This document shows, in pieces, positions 14,701-22,623 of a stretch of 22,923 bases of DNA; position 1 is the first letter of the stretch, and each line of letters opens with the position of its first letter. The notes beneath the pieces were generated by a model that had not been told where the DNA came from, did not search any database, and worked only from the letters and a program-made list of their open reading frames with translations. The stretch lies in the IMG/VR virus record IMGVR_UViG_3300047284_000195, positions 1-22,923 of that record; one strand, 5' to 3'. The translations under genes and the position numbers were made by a program. Source of the stretch: a virus.

Positions 14701-15484
14701 ACTGGAGAAGCGTTCGCAGCTGGCCCACCTGACGCAACAGGACCGCAGCGCCTATGCGGAGCAAGCCACTGTGGCCCGCAGCCTGCTGGCAACACAGGAT
14801 CAACAGGTGGAGCGCCTGAAGGAAGAGTTGCGCATCCAGGAGGAGATCACCCGCCAGCGGGAGCTGCAGCAGGATGATCGGATCGGAATGGGCGCCCGTG
14901 AGGGGATTGAGGGCTACATCCAGTCAATCGGCACAATGCGGGAGGCGACCGCTCAGCTCACACAGGATGGCATTCGCGGGCTGGAGGATCAGCTGGTGAG
15001 CCTGGCTACCACCGGCAAGGCCAACTTCCATGAGTTTGCGGTTTCGGTGCTGACCTCTACGGCGCGGATGATCATTCAGCAGATGGTGCTGGGGACGATC
15101 ATGCGTGCATTGGGCGGGATCGGTGGATCGGCGGTTGGCACCGCGTTTCAGATGCCAACCGCTGGATTCCTCACGACTGGTTTCAGCTTTGCTGGTGGTG
15201 GTTACACCGGCGATGCACCGCGAAGCGGCGGCCTTGACGGGCAGGGGGGCTTCCTGGCGATGCTGCACCCACGAGAGACAGTGGTGGATCACCACCGGGG
15301 CCAGGGCACCGCTGCAGGGCCGACCTATGTCACGGTGAACGTGAACACCACCACCGGCGAGACTGAAGCCACGGCAACCGATAGCGACCGGCGCAAGCTG
15401 GGGCAGGACATCGCTCAGGTCGTGGATGCGAGGATTGTGCATCACCGCCGCCCCGGTGGGCTGCTCAACCCAGCGCGGAGGTAA
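11750..15484 (+). CDS. Tail tape measure protein with embedded NlpC/P60-like peptidase
   Basis: The 1244-residue protein sets tail length and enters the envelope at infection. In order: a helical N-terminus (1-115); a Gly/Ala-rich hydrophobic stretch (~118-165); the tape measure core (~165-425; LEDQSRRLRVMTEDSAALQA, then EILQAGFSKTEDVV and LTAQGVPVESTFAGINQIL); an Ala/Lys/Glu coiled coil (~530-700); an NlpC/P60-like domain (~715-860); more coiled coil (~870-1060); and a lambda gpH-like C-terminus (GIRGLEDQLVSLATTGKANF, then GGGYTGDAPRSGGLDGQGGF and LHPRETVVDH). The peptidase has candidate catalytic Cys741 (TERCADAIRK), His813 (THVGMYAG) and His826 (FDHSS), after a LRPGDLVGFER strand. It would cut peptidoglycan to let the tail tip through. 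At ~0.15 nm per residue the tail would be at most ~190 nm, less the globular insert. Confidence 0.92.
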   Translation: MALNLDTAIRLTAQVQGANSIRSIATNLQQLNSTAQLSGRQLDKLYTETQRFAAAAGNSINAIRQQRQALTTLRDAADPASRRFQLLTRDVDQLDARLRRLQGTTKDARFSMREALGGAAGAAAMGAGPGAAVGALGGSLAAAGGPAGIAAAAGLAATAGLTVQSVQNARALEDQSRRLRVMTEDSAALQAGIIALVREQGHLTSTTEATAAAYEILQAGFSKTEDVVAVLRASTLGATAGFTDARTVADALTSVINGYGLSAAESGRLVDQMKAATDDGKISMEQYAQSIGKVVPSAAAAKISFSEINAAISALTAQGVPVESTFAGINQILASVIKPTKEAAEFAEELGLQFNSQAIAAKGLGGFLADVAEKTGMSNEALGRLFSDIDGRKAVISLLNDDLVRFNKSLDNQADSLGRTAKAAQIAIDPVKQFDNTWKDLTATLGSLVLPTLNSVVRSLTDVLQSVLAMPKALQAFGIEVTKNVIPLGREFAAIAEVAKRIQELRGQPAAALPPQQYGPPVPPTLALRAAAADPARAAAAARATEIARRLAAGDDDPAKKAAKEAEKQAKLQESLAEKTADHQRRISEELAQREQQLAVQRYQDQIEMQDTLHRLQMQQIEDERQARLKLAEARVDVAIAQAPEDRRWLLEFRRDLINIHGGTTEAILDLERKLADKRQQLARAQANVQLAVMQERAEVIRTELPGQQPTAGAADGGVVNRLLRAAQSNLGLFAGQTERCADAIRKLYDVAGVAIGTTKKAWDGLASGGRLASSFFGSDIGQRVNRQQDLRPGDLVGFERTYGRWGPGVQTHVGMYAGEGMMFDHSSSRGLVKRPLSTFGGKFMYGVRPYALGGGAATPAPAGPGGELVTTLPASQAGREAAMAEVQRTQLELDAITRSLEKARGIIAETGAAQITARSLTEIEQLSQPLEQLVKASGDRLAFEREYGELLRTGINPQLAQEFAEIEQIADRRRDMLQRLAGELEKRSQLAHLTQQDRSAYAEQATVARSLLATQDQQVERLKEELRIQEEITRQRELQQDDRIGMGAREGIEGYIQSIGTMREATAQLTQDGIRGLEDQLVSLATTGKANFHEFAVSVLTSTARMIIQQMVLGTIMRALGGIGGSAVGTAFQMPTAGFLTTGFSFAGGGYTGDAPRSGGLDGQGGFLAMLHPRETVVDHHRGQGTAAGPTYVTVNVNTTTGETEATATDSDRRKLGQDIAQVVDARIVHHRRPGGLLNPARR

Positions 15485-15486
15485 CC

Positions 15487-16365
15487 ATGGCCACGTTCTA
15501 TTTCACTCCAGATTTCGGGCTAGATGAGCAGCATGAGCCGCGCATCCTGCGGACACCAATGGGGGATGGCTATGAGCAGCGGCTGGCGTTTGGTTTGCAA
15601 ACGCAGCCGGTGGTTCTAAATCTGACATTCGCCAACCGCTCACTGGCCGAAGCGGAGGCGATTGATCGGTTCCTGTATGACCATGGCGGACAGTCGGCGT
15701 TTGATTTTGCACCGCAGTATCGCGGCCAGCGAAACCTGATCACATGGTCGCAAGACTTCAGAAACACGGCGCTAGCTGGCAGCACCCGGCCATGGATCAA
15801 CGGCGGCCAGATCACGTTGACGCATAACAGCGGCGGCACGGGCACGGCGCCGCTATCCCCGATTGGGGACAACACAACTACCACGGTGACGGCCACTGCT
15901 GGCGCTAGCAACACAATCATCAGCCATCAGACGATTGCTGTTACGCCTAACACGGCATACACTGCATCGGCTTATGTGTATTTGCTGTCTAGCATTACGT
16001 CGGCTGAGTTTACGGTTTACCTTGCCGATCAAAACAACGTGCCTGTAATCTACGGCCCGCTGCCTCCGCCCGGTACGTTCCTGCAGAACCAGTGGTGGCG
16101 TTACAGCATGACATTTACCACCCCGGCAACCATCACCAATCTGCGGTTTGATCCTTTTCGTATCATTAACACTGGGGCTGGCACTGGCTACCTGTGGGGT
16201 GCGATGGTCAACATTGGCAGCACACCACTCGACTACCAGCGGATCGACGGTAGCTACTCTGACCCTGTGATTGGGAAGTATGTTTGTGAGCGGTGGAATC
16301 TGACGCCGCCATCCTGCAACTTACGAACGATCACCGCCACATTCCGCCAGGTGTTTGAGCAATGA
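15487..16365 (+). CDS. Minor tail protein, gpM-like, split by a predicted carbohydrate-binding insertion
   Basis: Residues 1-77 and 261-292 together look like a lambda gpM-type tail-tip protein: MGDGYEQRLAFGLQTQPVVL, EAIDRFLYDHGGQSAFDFAP, then, after the gap, GKYVCERWNLTPPSCNLRTI and TATFRQVFEQ. Between FDFAPQ and KYVCERW lies an extra block of about 180 residues. It begins QRNLITWSQDFRNTALAG and ends GYLWGAMVNIGSTPLDYQRI, the typical start and end of jelly-roll, CBM-like domains found in many phage fibres. The tail tip ring thus probably displays a ligand-binding domain outward. GGAGGT at 15477-15482 overlaps the tape measure stop and lies four bases from the ATG. The stop overlaps the gpL ATG. 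Confidence 0.85.
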   Translation: MATFYFTPDFGLDEQHEPRILRTPMGDGYEQRLAFGLQTQPVVLNLTFANRSLAEAEAIDRFLYDHGGQSAFDFAPQYRGQRNLITWSQDFRNTALAGSTRPWINGGQITLTHNSGGTGTAPLSPIGDNTTTTVTATAGASNTIISHQTIAVTPNTAYTASAYVYLLSSITSAEFTVYLADQNNVPVIYGPLPPPGTFLQNQWWRYSMTFTTPATITNLRFDPFRIINTGAGTGYLWGAMVNIGSTPLDYQRIDGSYSDPVIGKYVCERWNLTPPSCNLRTITATFRQVFEQ

Positions 16366-17033
16366 CCTTTGCAGAAGCTCGCAGTTCATCGCCCACTGCA
16401 ATTATTGAACTTTATCAGCTGGATCTAAACGCTGCGCAACACGGCGTCACCCAGTCCTATTGGTTTCATGGTGGCACCAATCTGAAGGATAACGGCGAGA
16501 TCGTGTGGAACGGCCAGCCGTATCAGCGGCTGCCGATTGAAGCGGACGGATTTGAATACTCCGGAACCGGCCAGCTGCCGCGCCCCAGGATCCGCGCTTC
16601 TAACCTGCTGGGCGGCATCACGGGGCTGATTCAGATTCTGCCTAGCGGCATTGAAGGCGCAAAGGTTACGCGCATTCGCACCTTTGCGCGATTCTTGGAT
16701 GCGGTGAACTTCCCCGGCAACGTCAATCCCTACGGCACGCCATCACCTACAACCGAGCTGCCGCGTGAGATTTACTACCTTGACCGGTTGGTGGTTGAGA
16801 ACCGCGAATACGTCGAATATGAGATGGCGGCAGCGTTTGATCTGGCAGGCGTCAGAATACCTAAGCGGCTGGTGATGGACAATCTGTGCCCATGGGTCTA
16901 CAAGGGCACTGAATGTGGCTACAGCGGCGGGCTGGCAACGTGTGAAAAAACACTGCAAGCCTGTAAGGATCACTTCGGAGAGAATGCGGATCTACCATTT
17001 GGCGGGTTCCCTGGTGTGGGTGGGTTTGTATGA
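16362..17033 (+). CDS. Minor tail protein L (lambda gpL-like, Fe-S type)
   Basis: This 223-residue protein is a tail tip component of the lambda gpL family. Signature stretches are RLPIEADGFEYSGTGQLPRP, RIRASNLLGGITGLI, REIYYLDRLVVENREYVEYE and FDLAGVRIPKRLVM. The C-terminal domain has four cysteines at 176, 185, 194 and 201 (LCPWVYKGTECGYSG, then ATCEKTLQACKDHFGENAD), the set that in lambda gpL holds an iron-sulphur cluster. The N-terminal half makes beta structure at the base of the tail tip. It overlaps gpM and gpK genes by four bases each (ATGA), the K-L block being kept as in lambda. Confidence 0.92.
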   Translation: MTFAEARSSSPTAIIELYQLDLNAAQHGVTQSYWFHGGTNLKDNGEIVWNGQPYQRLPIEADGFEYSGTGQLPRPRIRASNLLGGITGLIQILPSGIEGAKVTRIRTFARFLDAVNFPGNVNPYGTPSPTTELPREIYYLDRLVVENREYVEYEMAAAFDLAGVRIPKRLVMDNLCPWVYKGTECGYSGGLATCEKTLQACKDHFGENADLPFGGFPGVGGFV

Positions 17034-17755
17034 CCTGGCAGGCTGATGCAATCGTTCATGCAATCGAGGATGATCCGCAGGAATCCTGCGGCCTGCTGCT
17101 GGTAATCAACGGCCGGCACCGCTACTGGCGCTGCCGCAACATTTCGCAGGCGCCTGAGTTGACGTTTGTGATCGACCCGGCCGACTACGCCAAGGCGGCC
17201 GATGCGGGCACGGTGGTGGCGATCGTCCACAGCCACCCAGAAGGCGATCCGACGCCATCACCAGACGACCGCACCAACTGCGCCGCCAGCGGCATGCCGT
17301 GGTGGATCGTGACGCCCACGGGGCGGCTGCAGGATCTTCACCCGCCGCTGGCCATCTTGCCGCCGCTGGAGGGGCAGCCATGGGTGTGGGGCATCACCGA
17401 CTGCTGGGATCTGACACGGCAGTGGTATCTCAGGCACGGGGTAACGCTGCCGGACTGGAACCGCCCCAGCCGGGAGGAGTTCAAGGCCGCGCCATGGTTC
17501 GATGATCTGGCCGGCACAGCTGGGTTTCGGGAAGTTGAAGGGCCGCCAGAATGGGGTGATGTGCTGGCCATGCGCCTCTCACCCGGCGCGACACTCACGG
17601 ATCATGTTGGCGTGGCTTTGGGCGGCAGGCTGCTTCATCATCTGGAGGGTAGACTGAGCTCCAGGGATCGCATGACGCCCTACCTGGCCTGTGGCTACCG
17701 CGTATTGAGGCATGAGAACAGTTCGTCTCTACGGCCCACTGGCAGCCTTCCTTGA
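17030..17755 (+). CDS. Tail tip peptidase gpK-like (JAMM metalloprotease + NlpC/P60)
   Basis: Two catalytic domains are visible in 241 residues. The N-terminal JAMM/MPN+ domain has Glu18 (DPQESCGLLL) and the full zinc motif His67-x-His69-x7-Ser77-x2-Asp80 (HSHPEGDPTPSPDD). The C-terminal NlpC/P60 domain has Cys125 (GITDCWDLTRQWY), His192 (TDHVGVALGG) and a third polar residue at His203 or His204 (LLHHLEG). Lambda gpK has the same architecture and is needed for tail tip assembly; cutting peptidoglycan during entry is the likely further role. The gene overlaps gpL by four bases and the following gpI gene by 44 bases. All catalytic residues appear intact. Confidence 0.93.
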   Translation: MTWQADAIVHAIEDDPQESCGLLLVINGRHRYWRCRNISQAPELTFVIDPADYAKAADAGTVVAIVHSHPEGDPTPSPDDRTNCAASGMPWWIVTPTGRLQDLHPPLAILPPLEGQPWVWGITDCWDLTRQWYLRHGVTLPDWNRPSREEFKAAPWFDDLAGTAGFREVEGPPEWGDVLAMRLSPGATLTDHVGVALGGRLLHHLEGRLSSRDRMTPYLACGYRVLRHENSSSLRPTGSLP

Positions 17756-18287
17756 TCGTGATGAGATTCAGGCGGATGTGGCATCACCGGCTGAGGCGGT
17801 GCGGATGTTGGTGACCAACTGGCCGGAGATGGAGGCACACATGGCTGGCTATCACTACCAGGTGCTGGTAGGTGGTATCGGCCTGCCGTTGACCGATGAG
17901 CCGGAGCAGCTGCACTATCCCGTCGGCGATGGGGAAGACATCAGGATTGTTCCAATCATCGGCGGCTCAGGTGGGTCCGGCATCTGGCAGGCGCTGGCGG
18001 GCGTGGCGCTGATTGGTGCATCATTCCTGACCGGCGGCCTGCTGACACCGGTGCTGCTGGGGCTGGGCGCCAGCCTGGCGCTAGGTGGCGTGGCCCAGAT
18101 GATTTCCCCTACACCAACGCTGCCGACCGGGCCTGATTCAGAAGGCGACCCACGGAAGTCCTACAGCTTCAGCGGGATTCAGAACACCGCCCGGCAAGGC
18201 GTGCCGGTTCCTGTTGTCTATGGCCGGATGCTGATTGGAAGCATCATGGTCAGCCAAGGCGTGAACACTGATAGGGTTAAAAAATAA
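17712..18287 (+). CDS. Tail assembly protein gpI-like
   Basis: This 191-residue protein is equivalent to lambda gpI. The N-terminal ~85 residues form the ubiquitin-like beta-grasp pattern of the family (RTVRLYGPLAAFLDRDEIQA, SPAEAVRMLVTNWPEME, then GDGEDIRIVPIIGGSGG). A glycine-rich hydrophobic stretch (~91-130; GVALIGASFLTGGLLTPVLL) follows, and then the short C-terminal SYSFSGIQNTARQGVPVPVV, YGRMLIGSIMVSQGV motif seen in tail tip proteins. It helps build the tail tip and does not remain in the lambda virion. The start at 17712 is supported because the VRLYG strand lies at its very beginning, though this makes a 44-base overlap with gpK. Confidence 0.9.
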   Translation: MRTVRLYGPLAAFLDRDEIQADVASPAEAVRMLVTNWPEMEAHMAGYHYQVLVGGIGLPLTDEPEQLHYPVGDGEDIRIVPIIGGSGGSGIWQALAGVALIGASFLTGGLLTPVLLGLGASLALGGVAQMISPTPTLPTGPDSEGDPRKSYSFSGIQNTARQGVPVPVVYGRMLIGSIMVSQGVNTDRVKK

Positions 18288-21200
18288 TGGCAAAGCGTAG
18301 CAGCAAAACCAGAGGGCCCCGCAATGTAGTTGCCGGCACTGAGACACGAGATCCCAAGGGTAAGGTCAAAGCCGGCCAGCCTGGCACTGTCGGACTCAAA
18401 GATAGCTCCGAAGATTCGGAATCAGGCAAGGTCGATAAAGACGATCTGGTATCTGAGCAGTTTGTAGAGATCATTGATCTCCTGTGTGAAGGGCCGATCA
18501 AGGGGGTGGTAGGTGAGCGCAGGGGTGTCTACCTTGAGCAAACGCAGGTTGAGGATGATCGCGGCAAACAGAACTTTGAAGATACCGAGATCAGGTTTCG
18601 GCGTGGCAACAACGATCAGTCACGCTTCCAGTTGATCGATAACGTAGAGCGCGAAGTACCGGTGGGCATCACCCTAACCCAGGGCTCGCCAATCATCCGC
18701 ACGATCACTGATGTAAACGTCGATGTGGTGCGAATCACAATCAACGTGCCGCAGATGCAAAAGATTGGCAGCCAAGGCAAAATCAAAGGCAGTAGCGCAG
18801 AGCTTGAAATTGCCACGAAATACACCGGTGACGCGGCGTGGACTGTTCAGATGGAGCGAAAGATCAACGGCCGCACATCTGACCTATACCAGCAAGATTA
18901 CAAGATTGATCTTAGCGGTACGTTCCCGGTTGACATTCGTGTGCGTCGGCTGTCTAAGGATTCAAATGATCCCAAGGAAGTCAACGCCATCAGCTGGAGC
19001 AGTTACACGGAGATCAGCCGTGAGCGGTTGCGATACCCTAACTCTGCGATGGTGGCGTTGCGGTTCAGCGCTGAGCAGTTTGGCTCTATTCCGGAGCGAA
19101 TGTATCTGGTGGATGGGCTGGAGATTCTGCTGCCCAGCAATGCCAGCGTGACCGACAACGGCCGGGTCACCTACAGCGGCGCGTGGGATGGCACGTTCTC
19201 ATCTGTGCGGCAATGGTGCTGTGATCCGGCATGGATCCTGTGGGATCTGCTGACCAATACGCGATATGGCACCGGTGATCACATCCAAGCCGCGCAACTG
19301 GATAAGTGGGCTTTCTTCGCTGCCAGCCAATACGCCAACGCCCTGGTGCCAGATAATCGCGGTGGCTTTGAGCAGCGCTTTGCCTGTAACGTCAACATCC
19401 AAACATCAGAAGAAGCATACACGCTAATCAATAACCTGTGCAGCGTATTTCGGGCGATGCCGTACTGGTCCGCCGGTGCATTGACGATCAACCACGACCG
19501 GCCACAGGCGGCGATTGCTCAATTCACGCTGGCGAATGTAGGCCCGGAAGGCTTTGCCTACGCCAACAGCAGCCTGAAGGGTCGGCCCACTGTTGCGGTC
19601 GTCCGCTACATGGACCTTGACGCCATGGATGTGTCATTCGTTGAGGTGCAGGATCAGGCAGCGCTGGCGAAGTGGGGGGTGATCAAAGCCGAGGTAGAAG
19701 CCTTTGCCTGCACCAGCCGCAGCCAGGCCGAGCGGGTTGGTGAATGGCTGCTCTACTCCGAGTGGTACGAGAGCCAGACGATTGAGTTCACATCCTCGCT
19801 GGAGGCTGGCATGGTGTGCCGCCCTGGCAGCGTGGTGGAGGTGCTGGATCCCCTGCGATCGGGTCAACGCCGTGGCGGGCGGGTGGTATCGGCCACGACG
19901 ACGGCGGTGACGGTTGACAACGCTTCGGATCTGACCGGCACCGGCATGCTCACCGTGACGATGGCCGACGGCAGCCTAGAGAAGCGGTCGGTGGCGAGCA
20001 TCGCCGGCAACGTGATCACCACCGCTGCATTCTCCGCTGCCCCCGAGCCTGGTGCAGTGTGGGGGCATGATGTGTCAACGGTGCGGCCGAGCCTATGGCG
20101 CATCGTCAAGGTGAGCGAAGCCGAGCGGGGCAAGTATCGGCTCAGCGGTGTTGCATACAACGAAAGCAAGTATGACTACATTGAACGATCGCGACCGCTT
20201 GCATTTCGTGATGTAGGTATTCTCAACGATCTACCACCGGCGCCAATCAACCTAGTGGCGGAATCGGTGTTGTATGAAGAAAACGGCAGCGCCTACATTC
20301 GGATTGTTGTTACCTGGGAATCAGTGCCCGGCGTTAGCGAGTATCGCGTCCTGTGGCGGCAAGATGATGATAACTGGAGCAGTGCTGTAGTCTCGCGCAA
20401 TGACTACAACATCGATCAAGCTAGCCCCGGCACCTACATCATCCTGGTTCGGTCGCGCCGTGGATTCGTAGAGTCTGAACATGCCGTACTGGTGCATGTT
20501 GAAGGTGGGGTGTCAACGCCGCCGCAAGATGTAACAGGCCTCACGCTAATCCCAATCAACGAACAGAGCGCAACGCTGCGATGGGATGCAACGACTGAGC
20601 TAGATGTGCAGCTGGGTGGCTCGCTGTTGATTCGTCATTCGGTGAGCACCACCGGCAGCGCAACATGGGAGAACAGCATCGAGCTGGTGCCGCCGGTGGG
20701 GGGCAACGAAACCGAAAAGTTGATCCCCCTGCTGAATGGCACAGTGCTGGTGAAATGGCAGGATCTATCAGGCAACCGCTCAGTCAATGCTGCCACGGTA
20801 ACGATCACGCTGCCGACGCCATTGCCTAGGCTCAAGTTGATTGAGTACCTAGAGCATGACACTAGCCCACCGTTTGACGGTGATGTGGTGGATATGGTGT
20901 ATGACGCTGGATTGGATGCGCTGGTGCTGGCTGGTGGTGGGTTGTTTGATGAGCTAGTCGGCAATATCGATAGCCTTGCAGGCAACTGGGATGATCTGAC
21001 CGGCCCTACCGATGTAACCTCTGCCGGGTCGTACAACTTCGGCAGCACCTTTACCGCTGCCCCCGGCGTATTCGACATCAACGTACGGCGTTACATCGAA
21101 GCTGGGCCAGTGGTGGTTGGCTCATTGTTTGATGACCGGATCGGCGATATTGACAGCTGGCCCGGCAACTGGGACGGTGACCTTGTGGATGGCACGGATG

Positions 21201-21634
21201 CAACGATGTACGTCCGGGCAACACTGAACGATCCAGCGGGCACACCAACCTGGGGGCCATGGCAGGTGCTGACCAATAACCTTATCCGCGCCAGGGGGCT
21301 GCAGTTCAAGATGGAGGCCGTGTCGCGGGATCCGTCGCAGAATATCGCCGTGACGGGGCTGGGTGCGGTAGTGGAGCTGCAGCAACGCGTGGAGCACTCG
21401 GGCCTGATTCCAGCAGAAACCACCCCATCCATTCGCACCATCACATTCGCTAATCCATTTTATGAGCCGCCAGTTGTTAGCATCAACGCTAGCAACCTTG
21501 GCAATGGCAACTACTTTGTGATCAGCAGCAGAACACGAACCAACTTTGCTATTGGCTTTTACAATAGCTCCAACGTCCTCATAGCGCGGGGCTTCCTTTA
21601 CACTGCCACAGGCTACGGCCGGGAGATCATCTAA
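18287..21634 (+). CDS. Central tail fibre / host specificity protein (lambda gpJ-like)
   Basis: The 1115-residue protein forms the central tip fibre that contacts the receptor. The N-terminal part (~50-640) is the conserved gpJ hub: SEQFVEIIDLLCEGPIKGVV, ISRERLRYPNSAMVALRFSA, CCDPAWILWDLLTNTRYGTG, FACNVNIQTSEEAYTLINNL and INHDRPQAAIAQFTLANV. Two fibronectin type III-like units follow (~648-735 and ~745-840). A region with a duplicated LFDxxxGxIDSxxGNWD motif (886 and 947) leads to a C-terminal domain (~1035-1115; FYEPPVVSINASNLGNGNYF, ending YTATGYGREII) that resembles the lectin-like ends of other phage fibres. The hub sets assembly; the distal part most likely sets host range. TAATG coupling joins both neighbours. 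Confidence 0.93.
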   Translation: MAKRSSKTRGPRNVVAGTETRDPKGKVKAGQPGTVGLKDSSEDSESGKVDKDDLVSEQFVEIIDLLCEGPIKGVVGERRGVYLEQTQVEDDRGKQNFEDTEIRFRRGNNDQSRFQLIDNVEREVPVGITLTQGSPIIRTITDVNVDVVRITINVPQMQKIGSQGKIKGSSAELEIATKYTGDAAWTVQMERKINGRTSDLYQQDYKIDLSGTFPVDIRVRRLSKDSNDPKEVNAISWSSYTEISRERLRYPNSAMVALRFSAEQFGSIPERMYLVDGLEILLPSNASVTDNGRVTYSGAWDGTFSSVRQWCCDPAWILWDLLTNTRYGTGDHIQAAQLDKWAFFAASQYANALVPDNRGGFEQRFACNVNIQTSEEAYTLINNLCSVFRAMPYWSAGALTINHDRPQAAIAQFTLANVGPEGFAYANSSLKGRPTVAVVRYMDLDAMDVSFVEVQDQAALAKWGVIKAEVEAFACTSRSQAERVGEWLLYSEWYESQTIEFTSSLEAGMVCRPGSVVEVLDPLRSGQRRGGRVVSATTTAVTVDNASDLTGTGMLTVTMADGSLEKRSVASIAGNVITTAAFSAAPEPGAVWGHDVSTVRPSLWRIVKVSEAERGKYRLSGVAYNESKYDYIERSRPLAFRDVGILNDLPPAPINLVAESVLYEENGSAYIRIVVTWESVPGVSEYRVLWRQDDDNWSSAVVSRNDYNIDQASPGTYIILVRSRRGFVESEHAVLVHVEGGVSTPPQDVTGLTLIPINEQSATLRWDATTELDVQLGGSLLIRHSVSTTGSATWENSIELVPPVGGNETEKLIPLLNGTVLVKWQDLSGNRSVNAATVTITLPTPLPRLKLIEYLEHDTSPPFDGDVVDMVYDAGLDALVLAGGGLFDELVGNIDSLAGNWDDLTGPTDVTSAGSYNFGSTFTAAPGVFDINVRRYIEAGPVVVGSLFDDRIGDIDSWPGNWDGDLVDGTDATMYVRATLNDPAGTPTWGPWQVLTNNLIRARGLQFKMEAVSRDPSQNIAVTGLGAVVELQQRVEHSGLIPAETTPSIRTITFANPFYEPPVVSINASNLGNGNYFVISSRTRTNFAIGFYNSSNVLIARGFLYTATGYGREII
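20942..21178 (+). repeat. Internal duplication in the distal gpJ-like fibre
   Basis: Starting at 20942 (residue 886) and 21125 (residue 947), 183 bases apart, two 18-residue segments share LFDxxxGxIDSxxGNWD (LFDELVGNIDSLAGNWDD and LFDDRIGDIDSWPGNWDG). The Asp-rich turns could bind metal ions; that is inference. Confidence 0.8.
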
Positions 21635-22623
21635 TGGCTCAGCACGATCAGGTCATTGCTAACCAGTCTGCCTCGGCTGTCAGGGCAGACATCAACAGCG
21701 CACTGGCTGCGGTGTTCAGCAACAGCTCCGGCGCCGCTGCACCCACTACCACGGTTGCCTATCAGCCTTGGGCCGATACGACCGCCAACATCATGAAGAT
21801 GCGGAACGGTGCAAACTCCGCATGGATCAACCTCTACACCTTGGATGGTGTTACTGACTACCTAGGGGACGCCAACTTTTACAGCACCATCGTCAGCAGC
21901 GTTCCACGTATTCAGTTTGATACTAACGACTACATCGCATACGACAGGGCGGCGGATGCTTACACCTTTTACACCGCCAGCACATCTCGCGCCAGCATTG
22001 ATATCAATGGCCTGTTCACTCCGCAGGTTCGAGTCGGCAGCACTGCCTATGGTTACGCGCTGAATGCAGACGCTACATCCTCCTATCTGTCGTTTGCGAC
22101 TAATGATTACTTCGCATTCAACCGCAGCACCAATACGCTTCAGTTCCTGGTGGGTGGCGCCACTCTGTTTAGCCTGGCTGATGGGTTTGGCTCCATTGAT
22201 TCCGCCGGTGGCGCCGGTGGGCGATTGAAGTCAAGCAATGGCTCTAACTCTATGCGGCTTGGTTATGCCGCGCCATATCCAACCATCGCAGTCGATAATA
22301 CGGTCTTTCAGGTTGCATCACCTTCAGATATCAAGCTGAAGCACAACATTGAAGACCTGCCGCTTGCTGATGCCTGGCAGCAAGTGCAAGCGATGCGGCC
22401 GGTGTCCTTTGAATGGATCCAAGGGCCAGCGGGGCGCCAGCCGGGTGTTATCGCGCAGGAAATGGAAGCAATCAATCCTGGCTTTGTGCTGCCCACCTTG
22501 GATGGCGAAGATCCACAGGAGCAGGTGATGCAACTCAACACCTCCGCCATCATCGCCACGCTTACCGCAGCGCTGCAGCAGGCAATGGCCAGAATCGAGG
22601 CACTGGAGCAGCAGGCGGGGTAA
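21634..22623 (+). CDS. Tail fibre with C-terminal S74 self-cleaving chaperone domain
   Basis: This 329-residue protein is a short side fibre. The N-terminus (MAQHDQVIANQSASAVRADI, then FSNSSGAAAPTTTVAYQPWA and MRNGANSAWINLYTLDG) is a common fibre attachment segment. The middle (~75-225) has repeated beta units (FDTNDYIAYDRAADAYTFYT versus FATNDYFAFNRSTNTLQFLV). The C-terminus from ~229 is an S74 intramolecular chaperone: Ser231-Asp232 in PSDIKLKHNIEDLPL, then RPVSFEWIQG, GVIAQEMEAINPGFV and a final coiled coil (AALQQAMARIEALEQQAG). Such domains help the fibre trimerise and then cut themselves off at the Ser. It follows gpJ by TAATG overlap, as side fibre genes follow J in lambda. Confidence 0.92.
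   Translation: MAQHDQVIANQSASAVRADINSALAAVFSNSSGAAAPTTTVAYQPWADTTANIMKMRNGANSAWINLYTLDGVTDYLGDANFYSTIVSSVPRIQFDTNDYIAYDRAADAYTFYTASTSRASIDINGLFTPQVRVGSTAYGYALNADATSSYLSFATNDYFAFNRSTNTLQFLVGGATLFSLADGFGSIDSAGGAGGRLKSSNGSNSMRLGYAAPYPTIAVDNTVFQVASPSDIKLKHNIEDLPLADAWQQVQAMRPVSFEWIQGPAGRQPGVIAQEMEAINPGFVLPTLDGEDPQEQVMQLNTSAIIATLTAALQQAMARIEALEQQAG

Noticed and set aside
21634-22623. Diversity-generating retroelement target in the fibre genes
   Set aside because: No reverse transcriptase or adenine-variable template repeat was seen in the window.
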